Positions 55,617 through 63,947 of a stretch of DNA of 64,000 nucleotides are shown here, one piece after another. A program made the translations under genes and the position numbers. The DNA lies in NCBI GenBank assembly GCA_036404435.1, contig DASWZN010000041.1, positions 108,514-172,513 of the forward strand, written 5' to 3'. This DNA is from DASWZN01 sp036404435 (GTDB taxonomy: Bacteria > Acidobacteriota > Terriglobia > Bryobacterales > Bryobacteraceae). The notes below the pieces were generated by a model. It did not search any database. It was not told where the DNA came from and was given only the letters and a program-made list of their open reading frames with translations. Numbering within the stretch: the stretch's first letter is position 1; every line of letters begins with the position of its first letter.

Positions 55617-56960
55617 TTAGCCCCTACCCGCCTTGCCGGGCATGGCGTCTTCCACGTCCTCCAATTGAAACGTGTCGGCGTAGCCCTGTAGATCCAGATA
55701 GCCGGTCCCGGAAAGGCAGAAAGCGATGGTCGCGGCTTCACCCGCTTGTTGAAAGCGTCCGGCTTCCCGGATCACCTGCGCGATGGCGTGGCAGGACTCG
55801 GGAGCGGCAAGAATCCCCTCGGACTCGAAGAACAGGCGCCCCGCGTTGAAGGCCTCGTCGGAGGAGACGGCCGAAGCTTCGACCACGCCGTGGTGGAAAA
55901 GATAGCTGAGCAGCGGGCTCTTGCCGTGATATCGCAGACCACCGGCGTGCATCTTCTCGGGGAGGAACTCGCGCCCCAGCGTGTACATCTTCACTTGAGG
56001 CGTCAACCCGAAGGCGTCCGCGAATTCGTAGCGATACTCGCCTTTTGTGAGCACGGGAATCCGGTCCGATTCGACGGCGAGCATACGCGGGATTTTTCCG
56101 CGCCAGGGTCCATGGCCGAACCGGGCGGCGGTGAAGGGGCTGACGAAGCCAGTGAAATTCGTTCCGCCTCCCACGCAGCCGATCACCAGGTCGGGCTCGA
56201 CACGGTTCTCTTGAAGCTGACCGGCAAGCTCGACTCCAATCACGGTCTGATGAAGCGCCGCGTAGTAGCTCATGCAGCCGAGCGCCAATCGGGCGCCCGG
56301 CCGCGCCGCCACCAGTTCCATCGCTTCGCTCATGCCAATGCCGAGCGAGCCGGGATGCTCGGGGTCCTGGTCGAGCAGCGCACGGCCGCGCTGGGTGAAT
56401 GGGCTGGGCGAGGCGATCGCGGTCGCTCCGGCAAGCTGCATGAGATAGCGCCGGTAGGGCTTCGCGCTGTAGCTGTTGCGCGTCATGAATACCGTGCAGC
56501 GGACACCCAGGTTGTGGCAGCTCCATCCCAGCGCGCAGCCCCACTGCCCGGCTCCGGTGTCGGTGATGAGCTCGGCCAGACCTTGTTTGCGGGCGTAATA
56601 CGCCTGCGGAATGGCGGTGTTTGGCTTGTGGCTTCCCGTGGGCGAGAGATCTTCGCGCTTGAAGTAAATCGCGCCCGCGTAACCGAGGACCTTCTCGAGC
56701 CCGCGCGCCCGGTGAATGGGAGTGGGCCGGTATTTCGCGTATTCCCGCGCGACTTCTTCCGGAACGGGAATCCAGGCGTCCGCGCCGTAAGGGCCGTCCA
56801 GCAACTCGACGTGCGCGCACTCCTCGCTATAGATTTTCGCGAGACCGTCAAACGAGACCGTCTGCCCGTCGCCGGAGCGGGCGAGGGGGAGTGGGGAAGG
56901 CAGAAGCGCGGCAAGGTTCAGCCAGGCTTCCGGAAGCGGCGTTCGAGTCTGCATGGGCAT
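55617..56960 (-). CDS. TrpB2-like pyridoxal-phosphate enzyme
   Basis: 447 aa resembling TrpB2 tryptophan synthases: RPTPIHRARGLEKVLGYAGA, IYFKREDLSPTGSHKPNTAI (PLP Lys112), ITDTGAGQWGCALGWSCHNL, IGCVGGGTNFTGF, LTKGEYRYEFADAFGLTPQV, LPEKMHAGGLRYHGKSPLLS, FFESEGILAAPESCHAI and FCLSGTGYLDLQGY. TrpB2 proteins join indole with serine or O-phosphoserine-derived aminoacrylate without TrpA, and related enzymes make unusual amino acids. No trpA is nearby. Instead the gene ends an operon with an AMP-ligase, carrier protein and acyltransferase, so supply of an amino-acid building block is more likely than primary tryptophan synthesis. ATG 56954 is an alternative start. Confidence 0.85.
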   Translation of the reverse strand: MPMQTRTPLPEAWLNLAALLPSPLPLARSGDGQTVSFDGLAKIYSEECAHVELLDGPYGADAWIPVPEEVAREYAKYRPTPIHRARGLEKVLGYAGAIYFKREDLSPTGSHKPNTAIPQAYYARKQGLAELITDTGAGQWGCALGWSCHNLGVRCTVFMTRNSYSAKPYRRYLMQLAGATAIASPSPFTQRGRALLDQDPEHPGSLGIGMSEAMELVAARPGARLALGCMSYYAALHQTVIGVELAGQLQENRVEPDLVIGCVGGGTNFTGFVSPFTAARFGHGPWRGKIPRMLAVESDRIPVLTKGEYRYEFADAFGLTPQVKMYTLGREFLPEKMHAGGLRYHGKSPLLSYLFHHGVVEASAVSSDEAFNAGRLFFESEGILAAPESCHAIAQVIREAGRFQQAGEAATIAFCLSGTGYLDLQGYADTFQLEDVEDAMPGKAGRG

Positions 56961-56980
56961 AGTTGTAAGACTTACTGCGA

Positions 56981-58405
56981 TTAGCGGCCGGGGCCTCCAG
57001 CGCTCCAGGGAGCGGATATTTTGCCGGCCAGCGTGACCGGCAGAGCTGCAACGAATTCGATTATGCGCGGCAGTTTGTACTCGGCCAGCCGGCGGCGGCA
57101 GTGCGCGATCACGTCGGCTCTGGTCAGTTCGACGCCTTCCCGCAGCTCGATCCACGCCCGAATCAGTTCGCTCTCGCGATCCCCGTCGCCCGAATCAACA
57201 TAACACGCCACGACGCCTTCGAGCGACTCGACCGCCTGCTCGATCTCCACCGGATCGACCTTCACGCCGGCGATGTTGATCACCCGGCGCGTTCTGCCAA
57301 AAAGCCGCAACCGCCCGTCCGGATCCAAGCAGCCGAGATCGCCTGTGCGGAAGAAGCCGTCCTCGAACACCCGGAAATTCGATTCCGGGTCCCCGACATA
57401 TCCAGACATCACCATGGGCGACCGCACGGCCACCTCGCCTGTGTTGAAAATGCGGATTTCGACTTCGTCAATGGGAGTTCCAACCGTTTCCGAGGGCGGA
57501 GGCTCGGCCGCGCGATCGATGGAGATCACGCTGGTTTCCGTCGATCCGTACAATTGACGCACGCGCGTGCCGACACGCTGCTGCCACGCGAGGGCCAGCG
57601 TCTGGGGCATGCGTGCACCGGCGGACACGCACAGCTCCAGTGAAGGCAGATATGGAGCGTGGTCGAGCAGCATCCGGTAAATAAACGGCGAGCCGATCAG
57701 GACATCGGCGCTCTCCGCCGCAACCAGCCGCGCGCAGGCCGCCGGCGTGAAGCGCCGCATGAGGATGAGGCGCGCGCCGTTCAGCAGCGGCAGGATCAAG
57801 CTGTTATGAAATCCGCTGGAGTGATAAAACGGAACCACGCACAGGAAGCGCCGGCCGGGATGGATGGCGAGAGCCCGGGCGACATTGCGGGCTCCGGCCA
57901 GCAGGTTCCGATGGCTCCGGGGAACGATGCGCGGCGTACCTGTAGAACCGGACGTCGCCAGATAGAGCGGCGGGCTGCCCTCATCCGCTGCCTGCGCCCG
58001 CGGGGAGCGGGGAGCTTCGCCAAATCCATCGCCGATCGCGAGCACTCGAGCGCTGGAGACCACCCCATCCCACTCCGGTCGCGACGCGCGCCCGGCGATG
58101 ACGCCGCGGATCTTCAGCCGCTCGCGAACGCTTCGCAGCTCCGGGGCGCGCCAGCCCGGATGCAGGGGCAGGAACACGCCGCCCGCTTCGGCGATCGCGA
58201 AAAAGCACGCCACGAACTGCCACGAGTTTTCGAGGGACCCCAGAATCACGTCGCCGGGCGCTATGTGGAGGCGTTGATGCAGCCACTCGCGGGCGCTATC
58301 GATCCGCCGGAGCAGTTGGCCGTAAGTGATTCGCTCCTCGCCGTCCACAATGGCCAGGCGTTCCGGGTTGTCTTCGGCAAGGGCCCGCAGGCGTTCGGCG
58401 ATCAT
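56981..58405 (-). CDS. AMP-forming acyl/aryl ligase (adenylation enzyme)
   Basis: 474 aa of the ANL superfamily: the P-loop LATSGSTGTPRIVPRSHRNL (Arg where Lys is usual), PFYHSSGFHNSLILPLLNGA, YGSTETSVISIDRAAEPP, DGFFRTGDLGCLDPDGRLRL, FGRTRRVINIAGVKVDPVEI and the C-terminal catalytic Lys in VTLAGKIS. It is shorter than acyl-CoA ligases and closer to free-standing ligases that load a carrier protein. The ATG at 58405 overlaps the ACP gene stop as ATGA, so ACP is its probable acceptor. Substrate: a carboxylic acid, type not determinable. Confidence 0.9.
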   Translation of the reverse strand: MIAERLRALAEDNPERLAIVDGEERITYGQLLRRIDSAREWLHQRLHIAPGDVILGSLENSWQFVACFFAIAEAGGVFLPLHPGWRAPELRSVRERLKIRGVIAGRASRPEWDGVVSSARVLAIGDGFGEAPRSPRAQAADEGSPPLYLATSGSTGTPRIVPRSHRNLLAGARNVARALAIHPGRRFLCVVPFYHSSGFHNSLILPLLNGARLILMRRFTPAACARLVAAESADVLIGSPFIYRMLLDHAPYLPSLELCVSAGARMPQTLALAWQQRVGTRVRQLYGSTETSVISIDRAAEPPPSETVGTPIDEVEIRIFNTGEVAVRSPMVMSGYVGDPESNFRVFEDGFFRTGDLGCLDPDGRLRLFGRTRRVINIAGVKVDPVEIEQAVESLEGVVACYVDSGDGDRESELIRAWIELREGVELTRADVIAHCRRRLAEYKLPRIIEFVAALPVTLAGKISAPWSAGGPGR

Positions 58406-58728
58406 ACCTTGTAGCGAGCCTCCACATACGCCGAGAGCCGCGGCAGGTCCTCGATGAAATCCAGTTCCAGCAGCTCCGGCTCGATCACAATGTGGAACTC
58501 CTTTTCCACCGCGGCGACAAAGGCCAGCGCCGCCATGGAATCGACGCCGGCAATCTCCGACAATCGAGTGACGCCGCGCCATTGGTCTTCGGGCAGGTTC
58601 AGCTGAAGCGATTCGACAAAGATCGCACGAATGCGGCTCAGAATATCCGGCTGGCCGGGCGGCTCGCGCATCCTGGCCAAGTCGTTCGGATTCCCCGCGG
58701 CCCCGGTGCGGCTCAGATAGTCATCCAT
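58402..58728 (-). CDS. Acyl carrier protein
   Basis: 108 aa with an ACP core (about residues 27-105): ILSRIRAIFVESLQLNLPED, TRLSEIAGVDSMAALAFVAA-VEKEFHIVIEPELLE, with phosphopantetheine Ser64 in GVDSM. An N-terminal extension of about 25 residues is unusual for a plain ACP. ATG 58728 is chosen over 58737 because GGAGG is then 10 nt upstream. It overlaps the acyltransferase gene by 16 nt and the ligase gene by 4 nt. It presumably carries the acid activated by the ligase. Confidence 0.88.
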   Translation of the reverse strand: MDDYLSRTGAAGNPNDLARMREPPGQPDILSRIRAIFVESLQLNLPEDQWRGVTRLSEIAGVDSMAALAFVAAVEKEFHIVIEPELLELDFIEDLPRLSAYVEARYKV

Positions 58729-59714
58729 TGTTCCCATTCCTCCGGGTGGTCCAGGATTTGCTTTTCTATGGTCTCGACGAAGGCAGGCAGATTGGCGCGA
58801 ATGAACTCGTCGCGTCCTGGCGCCGGGACGATGTCAAGCATAGGACCGAAGACGATGCGGAAGGCCGAGCTCCTGCCAAGACAGAGCATCGGGACAACGG
58901 CGCAGCCCGACATCCGGACGAGGTCGAAGATGCCCGTCGAAAAGTGCCGTGGAGCGCCGAGAAAGGACCACGGCGCGGTGTTTGTGCCGGATTGCCCATC
59001 GAAATGGATGTTGACCACACCTCCGGACCGCAGCCTGCGCAGAAGCTTCAGCGCGCATTCCCGATCCCGGATGTCGACGGACTCTCCCATAATTGCGTCC
59101 AAGAATTCCATGCGGCGCGGCTCCAGAATACGGCGCCCGAAGCGGCCCCACCAGTCTCCACGTTCAGTCTGGTCGCGGACCGTAAGCATTGGATGTCCAA
59201 CGGCGGCAAGATACCGCTTGGCGATCCGGATTGCGCAGAAGTGAGCTGTGAGCAGGATCACTCCCTTGCCGGCCGACCTTCCTCGATCGAAATGCTCGAG
59301 CCCTTGGATTCCGCTGCACCGCAACTTCTTTGGGCAGGAGGGCCAACTGAGCACCAGGTCGTCGAGCATTCGGATGGCGGAGTTGGCAAGGAAGTTGCCG
59401 GCGATCCGCGGAACCCGGGCGCGCGCTATCCCGGCGCACTGGCCGGTCAGCATCCGGCGCGCCGCCATGTCCCTGCGCTTTCGCGCGCGAAACGGGAACA
59501 GCCTGGCAATCGAATATAGAAGACCCTGGGGACCAAACGCCGCCAGAACTCGGAGCGGATAGAGATAGAGGAACCAAAGCAGATCGTCGGCGGTGAAAAG
59601 CGGCAGGCGTTCGAAGCTGGGCGCCGACGGCTCGCTCCGGCCAGGCAGGCGCCTGGGCGAGTCTCCGGGCTTCGTCGTTCCCGACATCAGAACCACAGCA
59701 TCCAGGGCTTCCAT
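58713..59714 (-). CDS. LpxL/HtrB-like lysophospholipid acyltransferase
   Basis: 333 aa with one N-terminal membrane segment (LLWFLYLYPLRVLAAFGPQG) and the LpxL-type core: KGVILLTAHFCAIRIAKRYL, GDWWGRFGRRILEPRRMEFL, SGGVVNIHFDGQSGTNTAPW-SFLGAPRHFSTG, and HPEEWEQWM at the end. In LpxL the catalytic motif is His-x4-Asp/Glu; here His158 is present but the +5 residue is Arg163, so the chemistry may differ or another acid may serve. ATG 59714 has GGAGG 8 nt upstream, inside a longer frame beginning at 59729. It heads the four-gene operon and probably transfers the ACP-bound acyl group. Confidence 0.82.
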   Translation of the reverse strand: MEALDAVVLMSGTTKPGDSPRRLPGRSEPSAPSFERLPLFTADDLLWFLYLYPLRVLAAFGPQGLLYSIARLFPFRARKRRDMAARRMLTGQCAGIARARVPRIAGNFLANSAIRMLDDLVLSWPSCPKKLRCSGIQGLEHFDRGRSAGKGVILLTAHFCAIRIAKRYLAAVGHPMLTVRDQTERGDWWGRFGRRILEPRRMEFLDAIMGESVDIRDRECALKLLRRLRSGGVVNIHFDGQSGTNTAPWSFLGAPRHFSTGIFDLVRMSGCAVVPMLCLGRSSAFRIVFGPMLDIVPAPGRDEFIRANLPAFVETIEKQILDHPEEWEQWMTI

Positions 59715-59791
59715 TTTAGCGTCCTCCATGCCGCCGGTGGTACGGCATCTTCATAGCATCGGAGGGTAGCGCCGGGCCGGGGTGCAAACGC

Positions 59792-60562
59792 CTACGCCGG
59801 CCGAAACAGCAGCAGATCGAGGCTGAACGTGACTCGCATCGCCTCGACCGGCTGGGAGCGCATGGGCCGGTAGATCGAAAGCAGGACGTCGTGGACGGCG
59901 CCGGCGTCGAGATCGGCGGCGGTGGTGACGCAGCGCCGCTCGACGAGCGTGAAGCCGGGCGCGAAGGTCTCGACGGTGCGGTCAGCGCGATCACGCCCCG
60001 CGCCGCGCAACTCGACGAGATCGTCGGGAGCGGGAAGGGCGACCAGGAGGCGTCCGCCCTCGCGCAGGACGCGCCGGAATTCGCTCGGATTCATCCGCGC
60101 CGTGATGGACAGGACGATCGAGAACGAGCGATCGGCGTAGGGCACGAAGCGATCGGCATTGGCCACGATCCACTCGCATTCGGGGTAGCGCCGCGCCGCG
60201 GCATCGATGGCCGGAATCGAGATGTCGACGCCGTGCGCACGAAAGCCGGTCTGGCGAGCGAGGGCGCCGAGGTAGAAACCGTCGCCGCAGCCGGCATCGA
60301 GAACGATATCGCCCGGAGACGCGGCGAGGATCTCCGCGATGGCGTCGAGCAGCGGCCCGGTCACGCCGCGTTCGTGCAATCGGCGCCGCGCCGCGACGGC
60401 GGCGGCCGTATCGCCGGGCTGCCTGGATCGCCGATCCTGGGGCTGGAGGAGGTTGATGTATCCGCTACGCGCCACGTCGAACGAATGTCCGCGCGCACAG
60501 AGCAGGCGGCGCTCCTCGCGGGCCAGGGCCAGGCGGCAATTGCGGACGGGGCAGAGGAGCAT
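59792..60562 (-). CDS. rlmA: RlmA-like 23S rRNA (guanine-N1) methyltransferase
   Basis: 256 aa: a zinc finger at the start (LLCPVRNCRLALAREERRLL-CARGH; Cys4, Cys9, Cys22, His26) followed by SFDVARSGYINLLQPQDRRS, characteristic of RlmA(I)/(II), then the SAM-binding motif GDIVLDAGCGDGFYLGALAR and VDISIPAIDAAARRYPECEW. These enzymes methylate G745 or G748 of 23S rRNA. The start is at ATG 60562; a GTG at 60577 directly abuts the stop of the upstream gene. It is probably co-transcribed with the DUF5107 gene. Confidence 0.88.
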   Translation of the reverse strand: MLLCPVRNCRLALAREERRLLCARGHSFDVARSGYINLLQPQDRRSRQPGDTAAAVAARRRLHERGVTGPLLDAIAEILAASPGDIVLDAGCGDGFYLGALARQTGFRAHGVDISIPAIDAAARRYPECEWIVANADRFVPYADRSFSIVLSITARMNPSEFRRVLREGGRLLVALPAPDDLVELRGAGRDRADRTVETFAPGFTLVERRCVTTAADLDAGAVHDVLLSIYRPMRSQPVEAMRVTFSLDLLLFRPA

Positions 60563-60577
60563 GCGTCGCTGTCCCAC

Positions 60578-63500
60578 CTATTTCGTCGAGTCTCGCAACG
60601 TCACGAGGCTGAGGTAACGGACCAGCGGGTCGGCCGCTTGGGCGGACTTCCGGAGCAGGGCGGCGCCCTCTTCGGAGTGACCGGCGGCCAGCTCCAGAAC
60701 CCCCTGCGCGAAAATGAGGTCCAGGCGCGATCCGTCCGCGGGCATCCTGCTCCGCAGGGCCTGGACAGCGGCGGCGATATTCCGCTGTGCATCGCGCTCG
60801 CCCAGCCGCTGGCTCGCCAGGAGCGGGAAGGCGTAATCGATCGAGTCGGTGGGTTGGCTCGCTCTGCCGATCTTTTCCCACCTCTTCCGCGCCGCTTTGC
60901 CGGCGCCGCAGGCGCTCTCGGTCTCGGCCATGAGGTACTGAAAGTGAGGGGACTTGATGAAGGCGCCGAATCCGTAGAATGTGAACGCGAGACTTTTATC
61001 CTCCGCGCCGAGAGTCCACAAGCCGGCCAGGGCCTCGCTGCACTGGCCGCCGCGCGCCCTCACCAGCAGACGCTGCAGCTCCACCTCGATGTACGCGCGC
61101 CGGACCTCGTCGGGCTGCTTGTCCGTGGGGAAGTTGTCGGCGGTAAACAGGGCCTTTGCGCCATCGGGATCGAGGGCGGACCGAACCAAGGCGCGATCGG
61201 CGAGCGGGCCGGCGGCCTCGGCAGGGAGTTCCATTTCGCGCGGGCTCGCCGCTGCCGGGAGGGCCTTGCCGAGACGGGTCAGAGCTTCCTCAATCTCGCG
61301 GTCTTCAGGATCCAGACGGCGGCCCTCCTGAAGAACCGAAAGCGCCGCCACGGGATCCTTCTTGACATCCAGCAGGGCCCTTCCCAGGTTGCGGTGAAGT
61401 GCCGGCAGGTTCGGCTCGAGCGCGAGCGCCTTCCGCCACTCCGCGATGGCCTGGTCCGTCTCAAGGGAATAGAAATACAGGTCTCCGAGCAAGGCGTGCG
61501 CCACGGCGTCGGCCTCGTTGTGAGCCACCGCTGCCTTGAGCACCGGATAGGAGCTGGCACGGCTGGGGAAGATGTAGCGGGTCGAGAGCGTGCCGGCGGT
61601 CTTAAAGTCCGCGCCGGGGTCCTGGCCGAGTTTGAGGCGGCAGAAAGCGCGATAGTACGCCACCAGCGGGTCGGCTTGAGGCGCCACAGCGCCGGGCTCA
61701 GCCTGGTTCGCCGGCACGGAAGGGTAGCTGCGGTCCAGAAGGGTGAGGGCGTCCTCGAAAGCGCCCAGCTCGAAATAGCGGTCCGCGAGATTGAGAAGGC
61801 GCTCCGGATCCGAAGCAAGGTGACTCCACAGCGACGGGTCGTCGCCGCCGCCCAGCAGTAGATGTTCCACCCTCAACATGTTGTCCGCTGGATCCCGCTC
61901 CCGCCAGAACCGCGAGCGCTCCCGGGCGGCGTCCGCCTTACCGGCGCGGCGCAGAAGCGCGACCTCGAAGGCTCCGATGCGAACCGCGGCGTGGGGCTCC
62001 GCCGCCAGGGCCTGAATCAACGGAACGGCAGCGGCGAACTCACCCGTTCGCGCGGCCAGCAGAGCGAGTTGCAGCCTTGCGGGCGCGTCCCAGGGCGAGC
62101 CCGGGCTAACGCTGCCCAGGGCGGCTCGCGCCTCCGCATCGCGGCCTGCGACTGCCAGCGCTGTCCCGTAATAATAAGCCGCTTCCGCATTGTCTCCGCT
62201 CTTTGAGACCAAGGGCGCAAGCAAGCGGATCGCGTCGTCATTCCGGTTCAGCACAAACGCCGTGCGTCCTGCCGCCAGGGCCAGGGCCGCGCTTTCCGGA
62301 ACCTTCTCGAGCGCGGTCCGGTAGTTATTCCACGCGTATCGGAACTGGTCCCGCTGTTCGAGATACTCGCCTCCCGCGATAACGGCGGCCTCGGAGCCGG
62401 ACGGAGGCGGCGCCGGCTCCGGGTTCTTGGCATTCCCGTCAAATGGAAGACAGTCGCATCCGCCCTCGACATGGTGGAGGATGACGACTCCCGATGGGCC
62501 GACCACGTCGATGGTCAGTGGCGGGGGAACCGCATCCAGCGCCTTCGTGTATACGACCTTCGGGTCCAGGTCGGCCTGTGTCTCGAGGACGGTCCGAGCG
62601 CCAGCCGCCACCCGGAGTTGTACGCCGCGCATGGCGTGGGTCCCGTACAGCTCAATCAGAACGCCCTTGTCCGTGCGCTGCAAGTTGAGCACGGCATCCC
62701 GGGTGGCGCGGGAGATTCCACCCAGGCCGTGGAACGGGATCCAATAATGCGTGAAGGTCTTCATCTCCCCGGGAAGCAGGAAGGCGAATTCCGGCTGGGT
62801 TTCGAACAAGCCTGCCTGCATTTCGACGTACGAGTTGAAGTTCTCGGTAAGGTGCTCCTTGACGAACTTGTCGTTGGCGCCCCACAGCCATAGCTTCTTG
62901 CCAGGAACCTGGTCCGGATCGGCGTAGTGAACGATGCCACTGCGGAAGGATGGCTTGTAGACCGCCATCCAGGGCTCGCGGGATCCATGGGCGAACAGCC
63001 CCACTTGCGTCTTGTGATTCGCGACGTCACTCAGATCGATCCCCTCTCGATTCACCGGCCATGGAGTCATCGCTCCCTCGCCATGCGGCAACATCCACTT
63101 CACCGGATAGACGAATCGCAAGTGGGGATCGTCCAGCTCGACGGCTGCGTTGGCCCACCAGTGATAGCCGCGGCGCGCGGCCGACGCGTTGTAAAGAGTC
63201 ACGCGCTGTTCGAGGACCGCCGATCCGGGGCGGAGAGTGAATTCGACCCGCCACTGCATGCCGGAAACGCGGTCGGTCTCTTCGACCACGACGGTGCCGA
63301 TTCCATCCCGGTCCGAGTACGCAAAATCCACCGGCGAGCCGCTAACACGGCTGTGGGCGATGGGGAAGCTGGACTCAATTCCGGTGGCGATGAACGCGCG
63401 ACCGCCTCCCATCCCGCTGCGGACGGCCGGATTCGCGTAGAAGATCTCCTTGCCCGTAGTCTTATCGATGCATCCATGAAGATGACCGCCGAGGTCGGGG

Positions 63501-63799
63501 AGCACACGGCACGTCAGGTATTCGTCCTCCAGGACGATGGTGCGCCATTGCTCGGTGTGCCGGACCTGGCCCACGGGTTGACGGTTCGTGTAAGGGTAGT
63601 TCGGAAAAGGGTCGCTGGAAAAGGCTGGGAATTGCGGATTCGGGTCGGGTGGGTCTTCGTCGTACGTGGAGAGCGCGAGCCGGCCCTCGCGAACGTGCAC
63701 GGAGGGGTCCTGGGCGCGGAGAGCCACCGGCGCCACCATCCATGCCACAGCGAGGCAGCACCCGCATGTGGATCTTATCGAGGATCTGCGGCTGGGCAT
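60578..63799 (-). CDS. DUF5107-TPR secreted protein
   Basis: 1073 aa from ATG 63799: signal peptide (STCGCCLAVAWMVAPVALRA), a DUF5107 domain (about residues 30-370) with VLEDEYLTCRVLPDLGGHLH, GYHWWANAAVELDDPHLRFV, PGKKLWLWGANDKFV and FAFLLPGEMKTFTHYWIPFH, then a long TPR solenoid (about 470-1073: FRYAWNNYRTALEKVPESAA, ETDQAIAEWRKALALEPNLP, KDPVAALSVLQEGRRLDPED). DUF5107 has a galactose-mutarotase-like sugar-binding fold. Such proteins are probably involved in glycan recognition or turnover outside the cytoplasm. It lies directly upstream of rlmA. Confidence 0.88.
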   Translation of the reverse strand: MPSRRSSIRSTCGCCLAVAWMVAPVALRAQDPSVHVREGRLALSTYDEDPPDPNPQFPAFSSDPFPNYPYTNRQPVGQVRHTEQWRTIVLEDEYLTCRVLPDLGGHLHGCIDKTTGKEIFYANPAVRSGMGGGRAFIATGIESSFPIAHSRVSGSPVDFAYSDRDGIGTVVVEETDRVSGMQWRVEFTLRPGSAVLEQRVTLYNASAARRGYHWWANAAVELDDPHLRFVYPVKWMLPHGEGAMTPWPVNREGIDLSDVANHKTQVGLFAHGSREPWMAVYKPSFRSGIVHYADPDQVPGKKLWLWGANDKFVKEHLTENFNSYVEMQAGLFETQPEFAFLLPGEMKTFTHYWIPFHGLGGISRATRDAVLNLQRTDKGVLIELYGTHAMRGVQLRVAAGARTVLETQADLDPKVVYTKALDAVPPPLTIDVVGPSGVVILHHVEGGCDCLPFDGNAKNPEPAPPPSGSEAAVIAGGEYLEQRDQFRYAWNNYRTALEKVPESAALALAAGRTAFVLNRNDDAIRLLAPLVSKSGDNAEAAYYYGTALAVAGRDAEARAALGSVSPGSPWDAPARLQLALLAARTGEFAAAVPLIQALAAEPHAAVRIGAFEVALLRRAGKADAARERSRFWRERDPADNMLRVEHLLLGGGDDPSLWSHLASDPERLLNLADRYFELGAFEDALTLLDRSYPSVPANQAEPGAVAPQADPLVAYYRAFCRLKLGQDPGADFKTAGTLSTRYIFPSRASSYPVLKAAVAHNEADAVAHALLGDLYFYSLETDQAIAEWRKALALEPNLPALHRNLGRALLDVKKDPVAALSVLQEGRRLDPEDREIEEALTRLGKALPAAASPREMELPAEAAGPLADRALVRSALDPDGAKALFTADNFPTDKQPDEVRRAYIEVELQRLLVRARGGQCSEALAGLWTLGAEDKSLAFTFYGFGAFIKSPHFQYLMAETESACGAGKAARKRWEKIGRASQPTDSIDYAFPLLASQRLGERDAQRNIAAAVQALRSRMPADGSRLDLIFAQGVLELAAGHSEEGAALLRKSAQAADPLVRYLSLVTLRDSTK

Positions 63800-63857
63800 G
63801 CTGACCAGCCTGCAAGTATACACCCGGTCAAAACAGCCAAGACATTGCACTCTTGTC

Positions 63858-63911
63858 TCATGCAAGATGAGCCTGAGCGGGGCACTGGATTCTCATACAA
63901 GATGAGCCTGA
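63858..63911. repeat. Two direct copies of TCATRCAAGATGAGCCTGA
   Basis: Copies of 19 nt at 63858-63876 (G variant) and 63893-63911 (A variant), 35 nt apart start to start. Each contains a small palindrome (CTCAT-N5-ATGAG on the reverse strand). They lie between the DUF5107 gene and the transposase-like start at 63948, and may be the multiple terminal repeats of that element, or binding sites for a regulator of the DUF5107 gene. Confidence 0.7.
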
Positions 63912-63947
63912 AGCGGAGGATCGGGATGCTGGGTATTGATCATCAGC

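Noticed and set aside
55617..56960. Housekeeping tryptophan synthase beta subunit (trpB1)
   Set aside because: Sequence landmarks are those of TrpB2 and there is no trpA or other trp gene; the operon context is a ligase/ACP/acyltransferase set.
59891..61861. A 656-codon open frame antisense to rlmA and the DUF5107-TPR gene
   Set aside because: It spans two real genes and their junction; no protein family features.
63858..63911. Sigma-54 promoter in the direct repeats upstream of the DUF5107 gene
   Set aside because: The GG and GC elements are separated by 8 rather than 10 nt, so the -24/-12 rule is not met.
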